Position numbers and translations under genes: made by a program. The notes under the pieces are model-generated. The model searched no databases, was not told where the DNA came from, and saw only the letters and a program-made list of their open reading frames with translations. A stretch of DNA of 64,000 nt from assembly GCA_021014945.1 (NCBI GenBank), contig MU266327.1, positions 434,001-498,000 on the forward strand, read 5' to 3'. Below, piece after piece: positions 35,443 through 47,000 of this stretch; position 1 is the first letter of the stretch; every line of letters begins with the position of its first letter. This stretch comes from Leucogyrophana mollusca (lineage: Eukaryota; Basidiomycota; Agaricomycetes; Boletales).

Positions 35443-38400
35443 TCAGATTTGATCCCCTGCTGAATGATCCATGTATACTACCATACCATCCTTGATATAC
35501 GCATCAATGTGATTGTTCTGATTGGTGGCCTGGGTGAGATTTGTCAGTGTCTGGGAGTCACCGAACACCCCAACCAGGAGACCCGCATCTCGTATGCCTT
35601 GTACGAGCGAGGGGACTTTAAGCTGTGTATTACAGCGTTAATCAGGGGGAGACGTTAGAGAGGGTCTATACAATCTCACCAGCAGTTCACCATCAAAAAA
35701 TACTCCTAAGAGGTTGTTCATTTTGGCAAACTCCACGCCTGTGCTCACACTGGACGCCCAATGACCGCTGTCGTATTCCAGGTCTTCCACACTCAAAGCG
35801 GTGGCAAATGACAAATCCCTGCTCCCTTGACCACACTGAGACACGAAGAAAACCGGATCTGAACCGCGGAGTCAGTCAGTTATGGTTCGCGGATCAAACA
35901 GATATAATTACAATTCGGTTGTTTCCAGTTCAAAGCCGCACAAACCCGAGGGGAGAAAGAGGTAAAGGCTATCCGCCTCCTTGCATATGGTCCACCCAAA
36001 GACGCCGAAGTGTGATGAAGTGTTCGCAAAACGGCATCTGTGCACTGGTTAAGGTCCAAGCGGCGCTTGATCGATATTACTTGACCCTGCGTCGGATACG
36101 CAAGATCTAGAGTGAGTCCAAGATGGATAGGCAAAATCTATATTTGCTACGGTGAACACTTGACCGGAGGGCAAAAGATTACGCCAAACCTTCATGAGCT
36201 GTGCAAGCGATATCATTGCCTGCGGCAAAATCTTCGGCCAATCGGATGCAGCAGTGTTCCGAACCAACTGCATGCCTCTACCTCGGCGTTCCGCCAAACT
36301 CTCGAACTGAGAAAGGGTAACATCGGAAACGCCAAGGTCAAAGCCGGTTTCGGGCAGTAGCCATTGATAATATACCACAGGGTGAAGATCGCGTGTCACC
36401 TGGATAGTTGCGTGGACATAATTCCCGGTTAGCGACGATATAGTCAGTGTATGAATAGGCGAGACAGCAGTTGACTGCATGGAAGGAGATGTATGCGTTG
36501 AATCCAGCGACCGAGGAGATTGTTGCCAAGGCATAGATACTTGCAGAGCGGAAGGGATGTCCCTCGGTAAAGACATCGACTTCCAATAAGTTTCCACCGC
36601 CCCGCCGACCTCTAGCGTAACTCCCTGGAACGGTGTTGTAATGGCAACGGAGAACGAAACCTTGCAGTTCCATAAAAATTAACTCGTTGAACGACACTGA
36701 ACAGTGGGGCATACCTCTCCAATCGTGTGTAGGCGGTTATCCAGGATAGGTAACGTAAAGGACGAGCCATTGACCAAACACTGAAACATCGATGGATGGG
36801 CAACGGCGCGGCCAATAGTTTTCGTCCCAAAATTGGGATATATCGAGAACTCCAAAGAGAGGGTGCTCAGGGAAGGCACCTGAAAAACGAAGACATCTTG
36901 TTGGTTCCTCTGAGGCAACGAAATGCTATATGGGGACCCGTTCACGCCCGGTCCAGCGGTCAATACCATTTTGAGGGGGTTTGATGAGGGAAGGTGATGG
37001 TTTTGAACGATGGCAGAACCTGAAAGGCGAGGTTGAAGCTTGATAGCAGACTGAGGTTTTAGACTTGGCGGGCAGCCGATAATCACTTCGACTAGGCAGT
37101 TTTTGTCGAGATAGTTGTGGCCGTACACACGATGCGGCATAATAGGAGGAGGGAGCGATAATGAAGGTATCATGTCAATCTCGGAGTCCGTTTCCATCTC
37201 GACGTCTGACGATGGCGATCCTTTGGGGACACCGGACGCTTGTGGGGCGGGCGGTAACTTACTTTGAACTTGAATCAAACGGTCCACGCAATCGCGATGG
37301 CCATACCATGCTGCATAGTGCACTGCTTGATGACCCATTTCATCGACTCTGTCGACTCGACTGCCGGCTTGGAGGAGAAGTTCGACGCATGGAGAACGAC
37401 CATAACGAGCTGCATGGAAGAGAGGTGTCCATTCATGATATTTGTCTGCGATATCCCACCCTTCGTGCGCGAGGAGGAGGCTGCAGATCTCAGCGTGGCC
37501 TTCGCGTGCCGCCAAGTGGATAGGGTATTCCCCGTTACTATTTGGAACGCACTTGGCACCATGCTCCAAAAGCAGTGATACTACTTCAAGATGCCCACAA
37601 CGACTCGCGAGGGACAACGGGACAAGATCACCGGTAGACGTGGTCGATTGGAGCGACACGGTAGAGTCGGAAAGTAGTACTCCTACGCACTCGGCGCTTC
37701 CCCGAAGCGTTGCATATATTAGAGGACTGCAATTGTCCACGTCAAGGGCATGGGCTATCGCTCGAGCTTCCAACAGCCGCTTGCACACATTGGCATGGCC
37801 GTGCATGGCCGCATAGTGGAGAGGAGACCGGCCATATACGTCAAGCTTGTCTCGCTGTGAAGCCTTCTCGAGACAGAGGTCGACGAGGCGAAGAGCTCCC
37901 GCGGCCGCCGCCTCGTGGAGACACGTTCGACCGTTGATGTCATCGACGAACTCGAAGTCGAACGGAGCCGAGCTGCTGCTGAGGATCAAGTCTGCTAGTG
38001 CCGGTGGTGCCTGCACGATGACCTTCCATAAGATGCGGGTGACGTTGATTCTACCTCCATTCTGTTGGCCCAACATATCAGAATGATGGATGAGATCCTT
38101 GATAGATGTCTCGTCTGAGTTTTCGACTGCCTTTCGCAAATCATTTTCGAAGTCGTGGAAAGGTCCGGAAAACATGCTCCTTTCGATGTTCAGTTGAAGG
38201 TTCAGGACATCTTGGCCAGCGGCGCCCTCGAGCTTCAGACCTGACGATAGATCTGTGAGATCGAGCAGACATGATACGACGATATCGGACAGCTCCGAGA
38301 TGAGCTGTAAGAGACTCAGCCTTGAAAGCTCCGCGATCATAATGCACACGCACCTGTCTATTGAACACCGGCTGTACTTCGACCTGCCTTGCCAAATAGA

Positions 38401-39188
38401 GTTCCTTTGTCGTGGAGCGTGAACGCTTGTCCCACTTCTTAAGGATCTTCCGGAAACCGGTTGCGTTAATTTCAATGAATTGCTAAGGGACATCCATTTG
38501 AACTCAAAGCAAGGAGTTGAGAAACATATACCTGCAGTTTACCCAGGTCCCTCTCAAGCAAACGGAAGCCTTCTTCCACCGCACTCCATTCTACGTGGCT
38601 CAAGGTGGTGTCGTCCCCTGTGTCTGGCAGACCCCTCATGGCTGCCGCACGGCGTTTCGACAGTAGCGTCTCCAGTCGCAATTTCAGCTCAGCTTCTTTG
38701 CGTAAGTAAAAGGCATTGATCTATTCCAGACGTTGGGTCCTGGCCGATCATCATTGACGTTGAGGACTAGTGCACACCTTTTCGAGTTCTCGCTCTAGCT
38801 TGAAAAAGAAGGCTGCCTTGTGGGCTTGAAAGTCGGGTCCGCGGTCGTCATCTTGCCTGAGAGCGGAGAGGATTGGCGGTTGCCCGATCTCCTCTCGTAA
38901 AGCCAGCTGCTCGGCTGCAGGCGCAGACGGTTGCACGGGCAACGTGGGTGTGCCAACCGAAGGACTCAAGATGTCGCCAGGTCGAATGCCCAAGGCCAAA
39001 GCCGCCGCTTCCGATGCAGGTCGGTTGGCAGCCAGAGAAGAGATGATCTTCTTGAGAAATTTGTAGTCCAGATAGTAGGCGGACCATCCGGGCACCTGCT
39101 CGGACTGGATCTGCTTTCCGAACTGTAGATCCGGGAAGGCGATATCAGAACTGAGAATGCGCAGGAGCTAATCCGCACTAACCTTCAT
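35443..39188 (-). CDS. PHO81: SPX-ankyrin-GDPD phosphate regulator (Pho81-like)
   Basis: Nine exons (39183-39188, 38778-39122, 38532-38720, 38354-38482, 36715-38304, 36190-36660, 35912-36137, 35680-35858, 35443-35622), 1104 residues. The N-terminus MKFGKQIQSEQVPGWSAYYL and KFLKKII open an SPX domain, which ends near EINATGFRKILKKWDKR. Six or more ankyrin repeats follow (GRSPLHYAAMHGHANVCKRL type). The C-terminal third is a glycerophosphodiesterase-like domain. SPX binds inositol pyrophosphates as a phosphate signal; in Pho81 the ankyrin part inhibits the Pho80-Pho85 kinase. The GDPD part lacks recognisable HRG and ExD metal-binding motifs (IQVTRDLHPVVYYQW occupies the site), so it is probably inactive. 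A Gde1-type enzyme is the alternative but less likely. The first coding exon is 6 nt (ATGAAG). Confidence 0.9.
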
Positions 39189-39519
39189 AATCGAACGCTA
39201 GTTAGTACGTGGGCTTTACTGTAAGATGTCAACAGATTGGTAGTTCAAAGCATGCGTGCTTGGGGGCAGGAGTCATGGTGCGATCTCAATTCTGAACCAA
39301 GAGGCTGCCACCGTTCCGCCTAAGCAGTAGTGAAACTGCGTGCACCCATAAACGTGCGTACAAAAGAAACTTTTCGCACTCAGAACACGCCTGGCACTGG
39401 ACAGACATTAACACGGGGCATTTCCGAGGTTAGCGCCTATCGATAACCCATGATATATTCTGCGATAGTAGCTCGAGCAGTGAAATCACAATAGATCGCA
39501 AACGTTCGTAATTGTGCGG
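39189..39519. other. Gene-free spacer
   Basis: About 330 bp between the Pho81-like start and the PEX12 stop. No RNA gene or repeat seen. Confidence 0.35.
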
Positions 39520-40891
39520 CTACACCAAGACCTTTCGCAGCTGCCACACTCTTGCCGGTAATAATGTGACTGGACATTTGCCCTGCTTCTCAACATGCTC
39601 GTGTGCACAGCGGTAGCAGAAGACGTAACCGGAAGGAAGGGCAGTGGCATTGTTGATGGGCCCGTTGCAAAGTGGGCAGTATCCGTACTTTGTGCCGTCA
39701 ACGGATAACCCTGACGGGTGCGGTGGCAACATTTGCGGGGGAGGAACAGCCGGGCCAAGAGGAGACGTCGACAGTGATCGCGCTGGTGACCCGGGCGAGT
39801 ACCACCATTCCAGGAATTTGATAAAGAAGATTGCGGTAGGCAAAAGTAGTCGAAGAGAGTCGAGCAATAACTGTGGGGAGGAGAATATTAAGCGCCGTAT
39901 GGAGGCCATAATGCCGCGTTTCTTCTCCGGGGAGATGCTCTGCCCAAGGTTCGCAAGTCGCTGTGCGACAATGAGATCGTCGCCAAACAACCTCCGACGT
40001 ACGACACTCACGAAATCATCCGCACTCAGTCTTCTCAGGTCAACGCCTATCCACGCCAGCCATGGCCGGTAGAATGGACTGCGATCGAAGAGGTACGCGA
40101 CATTATGCGCTAATAACCATACTTCGAAGGACGTGTTGAACCATGGATACAGTGTCTTGTAGGCTCTTCGTACTCGGCCTGCAATGGTCTTCATGACAAG
40201 AGTCAGGGAATGTTCGTTGAAGGGCCCGAGAAAGGACACTGACCTCTTCAGTAAGTGCTTGTATTTGTCGCCTGTCCCCGCCATCTTCCAAGATGTCGGA
40301 ATCAACCCCTCCACCCAGCCGCTCATAATAATCACGAGCTTTTACCCTTAGATAAGGCACCCCAACCTGAGGTCGATGTCAGAGGGCGTATACAGCGAGC
40401 ATTTCCACGTGCGTACAAGGAAAAACAATGATCGCCAGATCTCGCGGCTCCTTAGCTTCTCTCCAGGTGGTATCCCCCCGACGGCGGCTATAGTTCTTTC
40501 AGTATCGATCCATGCCTTTCTCCGTCTCTTGAGGCCATAGAAATTCTCAGAAAAGGATGCATCTGGGGATGCTTGAGACCAATGTCAAGACCGAGGCCAC
40601 TCAGCTGCTTACTGTGCTTGCGGAGATAATGACGTTCTACGAAGAGCATGATAAATGCGTAGAACTCTTCGTGGCGGTTGACTATGCGGATGAGATAGCG
40701 CGGGTACCTCTGAGCGAATACCTGGACACATACCAAGGTGAATATCGCTGTGAAGTGTGCTTATGAAGGGTGCTCACTGCTAGAACGTACTTCAGTGCAG
40801 GTTGGAGTAGGTCACGTAGTTGTTCTTGGGCTACTAGCTCAAAGAGCGACGGTTTGAGTGGGTCTTGGCCCACATCATTGAAGAACTCCAT
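39520..40891 (-). CDS. PEX12: Peroxin 12 (peroxisomal RING ubiquitin ligase subunit)
   Basis: Five exons (40778-40891, 40613-40721, 40417-40562, 40244-40366, 39520-40188) give 386 residues. The N-terminus MEFFNDVGQDPLKPSLFELV and the segment ENFYGLKRRRKAWIDTERTI...VGVPYLRVKARDYYERL are Pex2/10/12-type membrane blocks. The C-terminus has an incomplete RING (CPLC...GYVFCYRCAHEH...GKCPVT) as in other Pex12 proteins, where only one zinc site is kept. Pex12 with Pex2 and Pex10 forms the retrotranslocation and ubiquitination channel for the import receptor Pex5. Confidence 0.93.
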
Positions 40892-42077
40892 TGCCTTTGC
40901 TGAGCAGAATCTGAGCCCTGAAGGCGAAAAGAGCTTGGAAGGGTGGGCCTCTACCAAACTTGAAGACCCATTAACCAGAAAGAGTAGCTTTGTTTACACG
41001 TGATACCGACGCGTTGAGCGGAGTTCATCTGACTTTAAACGTTATTGGGCACTTGGGTCCCTTCCACTCTAATGCAACTCAGCAAACTCTTTCACAAACT
41101 TATCTGGTGTATGGTTAACTACTAGACCCTGTCAACATTCGAAAAACAAGCTCATTATTTTGCAAAGCGGCTGGCAAGAAGGAACGCGACGTCGGAATGC
41201 TTTACCCGCCGGAACGCTGTCATTTCAAGTTGGACTGACTACTGAAGCCAAGGCGTGAGCTGTTTGCGAACGCGTGCGCCGTGGTTCTGGTAGTTCAATA
41301 TGCACGTTGACCAGGTCTTGCGAGGTACGCTTAACCGATACAAAAATCGATGCGTCTACCACTTGATACCCTGTCTTCTTTGCAGACTTTACTGGCAGAT
41401 GATAGGCGTATCATAAGGCTTGTTCCTTGTTGGGCATTGCATAACCATTTTGAAAGGGGGGCGCATCTTTAGATACCGCCCTCGGTCACTACACTCGTTG
41501 AGCCTGTGACACGGTTTCTCAGAGAGGGTCTCAGCGACAGTGCTAATGTCCGCGACCTCCAACACCAAGGCAGATGTCTCAGTCCAAGTTTATGGCCGCA
41601 CATGGCATCAAGCTTCATCTTCTCCATCGGTGGGCGGCTGCGACCCGTTGGCGACCGTTGGTAGGAGGCGCTGGACAGGACCGAGGCTGTGACCCGTGTT
41701 CCGAAGCCTTTCAAGCGGCGAATTTGTTGACTGCCCTTGGGAGTACATAGTATAGGGCTGACGATCCTTTTGATGACTTGTGCATCAGCTCCTACCCACT
41801 GCCGTTAGCTGCCTCATTTATTCCCTTCATGCAGTGGTCGGTTCATCACTGTCAGTGCATGTTTTCCCAAATCGTAGACAGTGTCAATCACACGCAGGTT
41901 AAAAATTTCAGGCAGCGCTCATTGTTCTATCACGTATACTTGCCTCATTGTGTACGTCCCATGGCCTTGCTCTCGATTGTTACAGTGCAAGGCCACTGCG
42001 CTCTTTGTACAACAAATTTTACATTTCGTCCGAGCTCTCCCAGTTCCCGCTAAACTGTCATTTGCAACTTTGATTCC
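40892..42077. promoter_or_regulatory. Long divergent intergenic region, PEX12 / UPF0303 gene
   Basis: About 1.2 kb without a supported gene. Several open frames exist but none has codon-level or domain support on either strand. No tRNA B-box, repeat or transposon end was seen. It must hold two promoters. Confidence 0.35.
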
Positions 42078-42929
42078 ATGTTCACCCCATTTCATGCCAT
42101 GATACCCTCCGACGCTGAAATTGCCTCTCAAGCACTCGCTGACGAGGGTCAATATCGCTTCCCGTCCTTCTCAGCCTCTGACGCGGTCACTCTTGGGCTA
42201 TCGATACGCAAGCGGTTTCGTGGATCATCCCGTCATGCCAAGGGCAAAGGCATCGTGATATCGATACAAACCATTGCGGGGCACACTTTGTTTGCGTGCA
42301 CAGTTGGTGACTTGGGTGGTCCATCGGGGGTCGCTGATGTCAGTTTGGATAGCTGGGCATGTGTGGAGGGTATGATCAATGTCGTTAAGCGGACTGGACA
42401 TTCTAGCTATTATGTCGAGAAGGGGATGGTGGTAGTGGGGAAGACGGCGAAACAAACAGGCATTCAAAGTGACGTGGGCGTCACTGGAGGAGGTGAGCGG
42501 CTCAGCTGAATTTCCTGCATGAGGGCTCATACAGTTCTTTCAGCGTTCCCCATCTGGCTGGATGTGCGTTCATTCTATGTGTTCGTGGTAGCACTGAAGC
42601 CGATGCCTCCTTTACAGAACGCACATTGCTGTCCCATCGCGGTGGTGGCTTGTTACTCGGGCTCGAGCCAAGATGACCATCATGTATGTCGTCTCCAAAC
42701 GAGATTACATTTACCACCGTCTGATTTTTCTTGGACGAAGCTTGTGGTGACTACCGTCCGAGATTATCTCCACAAACAGAGCAAAGCCCCTGGCGCTCGT
42801 TTGTCCACGTCGTCAGCGCTGGGGACAGAAATGCCTCTTCCTGCCGTCCCAATCAGGGAGAGGGAAATCATGTACTCAGAGCACAGGGAGAGCATGGAGA
42901 GCACGGTGAGCACGGTGAGTTCTTCGTAA
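42078..42929 (+). CDS. UPF0303 / HbpS-like (heme-degrading domain) protein
   Basis: Four exons (42078-42492, 42544-42563, 42618-42683, 42741-42929) give 229 residues. The blocks KGIVISIQTIAGHTLFACTVGD, SWACVEGMINVVKRTGHSSYY, FPIWLDNAHCCPIAVVACYSG and SSQDDHHLVVTTVRDYL follow the UPF0303/DUF336 pattern (usually G-x-A-F-P-I then S-G-x-x-x-x-D-H). Proteins of this fold include HbpS, which binds and slowly degrades heme; the role in fungi is not established. Exon 2 is only 20 nt. The ATG at 42099 is an alternative start. The last 45 residues are Ser/Glu-rich and lie beyond the domain. Confidence 0.75.
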
Positions 42930-43144
42930 CATGCGTGTAATCACAAGATTGACCCCGCTGTTCCGTGTAGGGATGGATACGAGACGCTTCCGCTCCGAGG
43001 CACCGCTCGGGTTCTCCTTACGAGTCCTCATGAGGTAAATGATCAATAGTGTATCATATATTGCAGGAAATGATCGAGTGGGGTAGGATCTGGCAGGACG
43101 TGATGGTGCACTAAATGTACACGGAACTAGCTAAAGCAAACAGC

Positions 43145-43801
43145 TTATTCATTGTCATGGGATGGAGCCGACTTCAGTATTCGTATGTTCTCTGATGAAA
43201 TATGAGACGAGAACGTCAAAAGCCACGAGTCGAGTGCTCACCGTGTCTGAGGAAAATCTGCCTCTGGCCCTGAGGAGAGGCGGGGTCTGCATTAGGTTCA
43301 GGTTCACGGAGCTCGAAGTTGGCTTCAACATAGACTTGAGCACCCTTGTTAAGTGTACGCAAGAAGTTATTCTGGGCGGGGCTAAATGAGACAATGTGAT
43401 GCCATGTTGTCCCTGCCTCCTGCCGGCCTGAGATGCACGTCAATTATGACGGTGTACATTGGTATCCTAGTTGGAAACTCACTGCCGTCCGGGTTAGGAG
43501 GAGGGGGTGGGTAGTTGGCTGTCGCGACCGTGTATCTGAAGTCGTACATGAAGGAGTGAGCGTGTATTGTCACGGCGCGTACCTTGCACTTACGAGACGT
43601 ATTCCTTGTCACTTTTGGTAGTGCGAACTTCAGGGTCCTTTCCAAGCCGTCCGATAAGTGTCAATTTCGCGACATCGTATGCACGCGACGAAGTGGTGGA
43701 GAAAGCCTGCAGTCCTGATTAGCTACGCGTGTTCCGTGGGCTGGCGAGAGACATACACGGAAGGGAGCACGAGACACAGCCTGGCGGACAGCAGAAAGCA
43801 T
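43145..43801 (-). CDS. RIM1: Mitochondrial single-stranded DNA-binding protein
   Basis: Five exons (43757-43801, 43594-43706, 43483-43535, 43242-43427, 43145-43191) give 147 residues. A basic, Ser/Ala-rich presequence (MLSAVRQAVSRAPFRAFSTT) leads into the OB fold: KLTLIGRLGKDPEVRTTKS, TWHHIVSFSPAQNNFLRTL and KGAQVYVEANFELREPE. This is the bacterial-type SSB used in mitochondrial DNA replication. The insert TANYPPPPPNPDGS in the first strand-loop is unusual compared with bacterial SSB. It starts 208 bp from HBS1 on the other strand, so a compact bidirectional promoter is likely. Confidence 0.92.
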
Positions 43802-44009
43802 GGCGATTATATATGTAGTTTGTGGAGGAGAAGACCTGCAAAGTAGTCACCCTTATTTTCCGGGTATGCAGTACTGTTTGCGCGTGTTTGTTGTAGGATC
43901 GAAATGGTTGACTTGGGCGCTAATCTATCCGACCAAGGTTGGTTGGATCGTTGTATAAATTTCTGTTCATTTCTCTGTGGGGGCGAATAGCTCTCAATCT
44001 GTCCATATC
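43802..44009. promoter_or_regulatory. Compact bidirectional promoter, mtSSB / HBS1
   Basis: Only 208 bp separate the two divergent start codons, so both promoters must lie here. I do not recognise a specific factor site. Confidence 0.45.
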
Positions 44010-47000
44010 ATGTCTCGACATAGGCTTGTACGAAATTTGAACCTCACCAGTGAGCCCTTTGCCTCTCGACTGGGACACTGATCTCACCGCTACAACACAC
44101 AGATGCATTAGATGACGGTGCTCTCTCAGACGGAGGGGATGATGATATGACTCCAGAGCAACAAGGTCACTTTAGTTCCATGCTTTCTCAAATCAGATTC
44201 TTAACTCCCCAACAGCTCAGATGTCAGAAGCTTTCGACCATGTGCGGGCGATAATGGGCGAGGAAACTACTTCTGGCTTGGACGACAGAATCATCCAGGA
44301 CACTTTATGGGAATGTTATTTTGATGTAGAGAAAGCCATACACTGGCTGTACGGTTCGTGTACTTTCCAACTGATCATTTCGTGATCTGATATCCATCTC
44401 ATCCAACAGAGGAGCAAGAACGAAGAGTCGCAGCTCGGGAACGCAGAGGTGAGCGACAGTCCGCAATTGTATCCTTTACGTAGTTTTTTGTGCTTGTTTC
44501 TCGCGTCCCGTTTTCCTATACCTGGGTCCCCCTTGGCTGCATATCGGACGTAGGACAGGCAGGTGCACGTTACTACCATCTCTGCGCTTATCACATCTCC
44601 CGATGAAGGAACTCAATGTTTACCATGCCCGTTGCTCCCGCTCCGCAGCAAACATCACAGGGAAGGAATTACCTCCCTCTCCTGACGACGAGGACGATGG
44701 ATACTTCTATCACGAACCTGGAGACCCACGCTTTGACTACGGAGATGCCTCAGGACGGTCCCGCGTCCCCTTGATCGTGCTCGCTCAGCAAGGGCAATAC
44801 CAGCAAGACTATTACCCCGAAGATTATCCAGAGTCTGATTCTGATACGCCCCTTGGAATGCTGTCCAGGTCGCGTCTCAGCACAATCACGGAACTTACCG
44901 AGCGGACTGAGCCTTCTCGCCACTGGCCTTCGAGGCAGCAGCTGGTAGCAATGAACAATCCTCGGGCACCTTCGTCCACTGGGACCTCGACTTCATATGG
45001 GCAAGTCATTGGTGAGACCATTCTCACACGATGGTTACGCGTCGGTCGTTGACTATATGTTCAGATACTCACACACGCGATCTATCGGAAGCGGACTATG
45101 ACGAAACACCTATAGACCCTAATTACATTCCACCATCCCCCTCTCCTTCTGCTGTGAAGCGTCTTTCACATTATGATGCTCCACCATCCCTCACCACATC
45201 TGAATCGCGATCTACACTTGCGACGCCACCTCCACGACCATCGAGCGCTCCTGTGCCACCCATAGAAGCCATCCCGGACATCCCAGATTACCGGTCAAAG
45301 TCAAGTCGACCGGTCCCGGATCTTCCTATTGGCAAAGGCAATGGCACCGTGAAGAAGTCGAAGTTGTCAATGTTAGCTAGTTCGCGTGCTAGCACTATGT
45401 CCTCCCGATCTTCGGATTTAGAGTCAACTTCGATCGTGACATATCCCGCTTTGAGACCGGCCCCAGAATCTCGTCTTTCACTGGCTTCCACTGCACCATC
45501 CACTGTAAAGCCGCCGCACACTGCGAAATCGTTGCCACCTAAGCCACCCTCTACCACATCTTCTTCGATGTCTTCGCATGTCCGTCGAGCTATCCAGACA
45601 GCAATGGAACTGGAGGTCCACGACCGCGACGATAAAGCAAAAGTTCCTCCGAAGAGCGCGTCGTCTGTTTCCTCAACCACGTCTACAGTCAAACCTGTCC
45701 CTAAATCGCCCTCCACGATCGAACCTGCTACGCCTGTGTCTCCATCGCGACCCCAGTCGAAACTAGCTCTACTTGCGCAGGCAAAGGCTGGTGCGATGAT
45801 CAAGACGAAGCCCCCGAGTTCTCCTCCTCGGGAGCTGCCTCAAACCCACACTAAGTATTTAACGCCCATCGCCAATGGTCCCACTGTGACGACGGCAATC
45901 ACCACTTCCTATCAGTCACTACACAGTTTATCGTCACTCTCCAAACACGATCCCGTCCCTTTAGTCCCACTCCCGTCCACTGAGACGCGGCAGTCCAAGC
46001 TGGCAATGAAGATAAAGAAAGCCCAAGAGAAACCTTCATCTCAGAGCAGCACTGCCGAAGAAGACACGAGCGCTCCGCCTGTGTCGCCCATGTTTCTGCC
46101 CAAGTCATCCCGTTCCCGTGCGTCTCCTTCGGCATTCGCTTCATTACTTATCGATGATCCTCTAACGTATATCGACCACAAAGATGGGCACAAGGAACCG
46201 AAGTACGGGAGAGAAGAGTTGAAGTTGATCGAGATGTACCAAGCCTCACTCTCCAACAGCGATAGACACTCGCGCTCGTCCGATGCTAGCTCACGATCCA
46301 AGCGACATCGTCCTAAACACGTACTCCCAGCTTTGGGCGCGCATTCTGGTTTTGGTTTCGACTCCCCGAGCCCCGACGACATCGTGTTCAATGCAAGACG
46401 TGGGACATCCTTGGCGCAGCGGCAGCGATGATTCTTGTTCGAATTTCTTGCGAACTTTCATTCTTTTTTTTTATCTTATTCTGCTATTTCCTGGGTTTTG
46501 GTTTTGACATTTGTAGACTTATTCTGTTCAATATCATGTTGTGTGCTGATTTTATTGCCATTGCTACTACAGCGATCAAAGAGCGGGAGAAGGCCCAAAA
46601 GGCCGCCCAGAAGAAGTCTGCGCAATCCCCTGGAACATCGGGTTACACGACGCCGGTGTCTCGCGCTATGTCACCTGTAAACACCCCAGGTAGGAGCTTG
46701 AAAAAACCCGGAGCAAGTTCGTCCAAGAAGTCCGGGGCGTCGACGCCAGCTCGTGGAGGCGCAGGTTTGGACCAAAGATCTTTGGATATCTTTGCTTTGA
46801 ATCTTGGATCAAACGAACCGCAACCGTCTTTTGACGAGCCTCTACCCAAGGTCGCACTGGAACGCGAGAAGTTATTGCAGGAAGCAAGAAGGGTTCTTGA
46901 AGGTGATGCTAGCACTGACAAAAAGGCCGTCAGCCTGGTTGTAATCGGTGCGGATGCCTCCTCTCGTTTGATGTGTACTTCAGTTGAACTTACCCCGAAA

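Noticed and set aside
40892..42077. Possible tRNA or mobile element in the 1.2-kb gap
   Set aside because: No B-box-like T-arm motif, terminal repeat or transposase-like frame was found on reading both strands.
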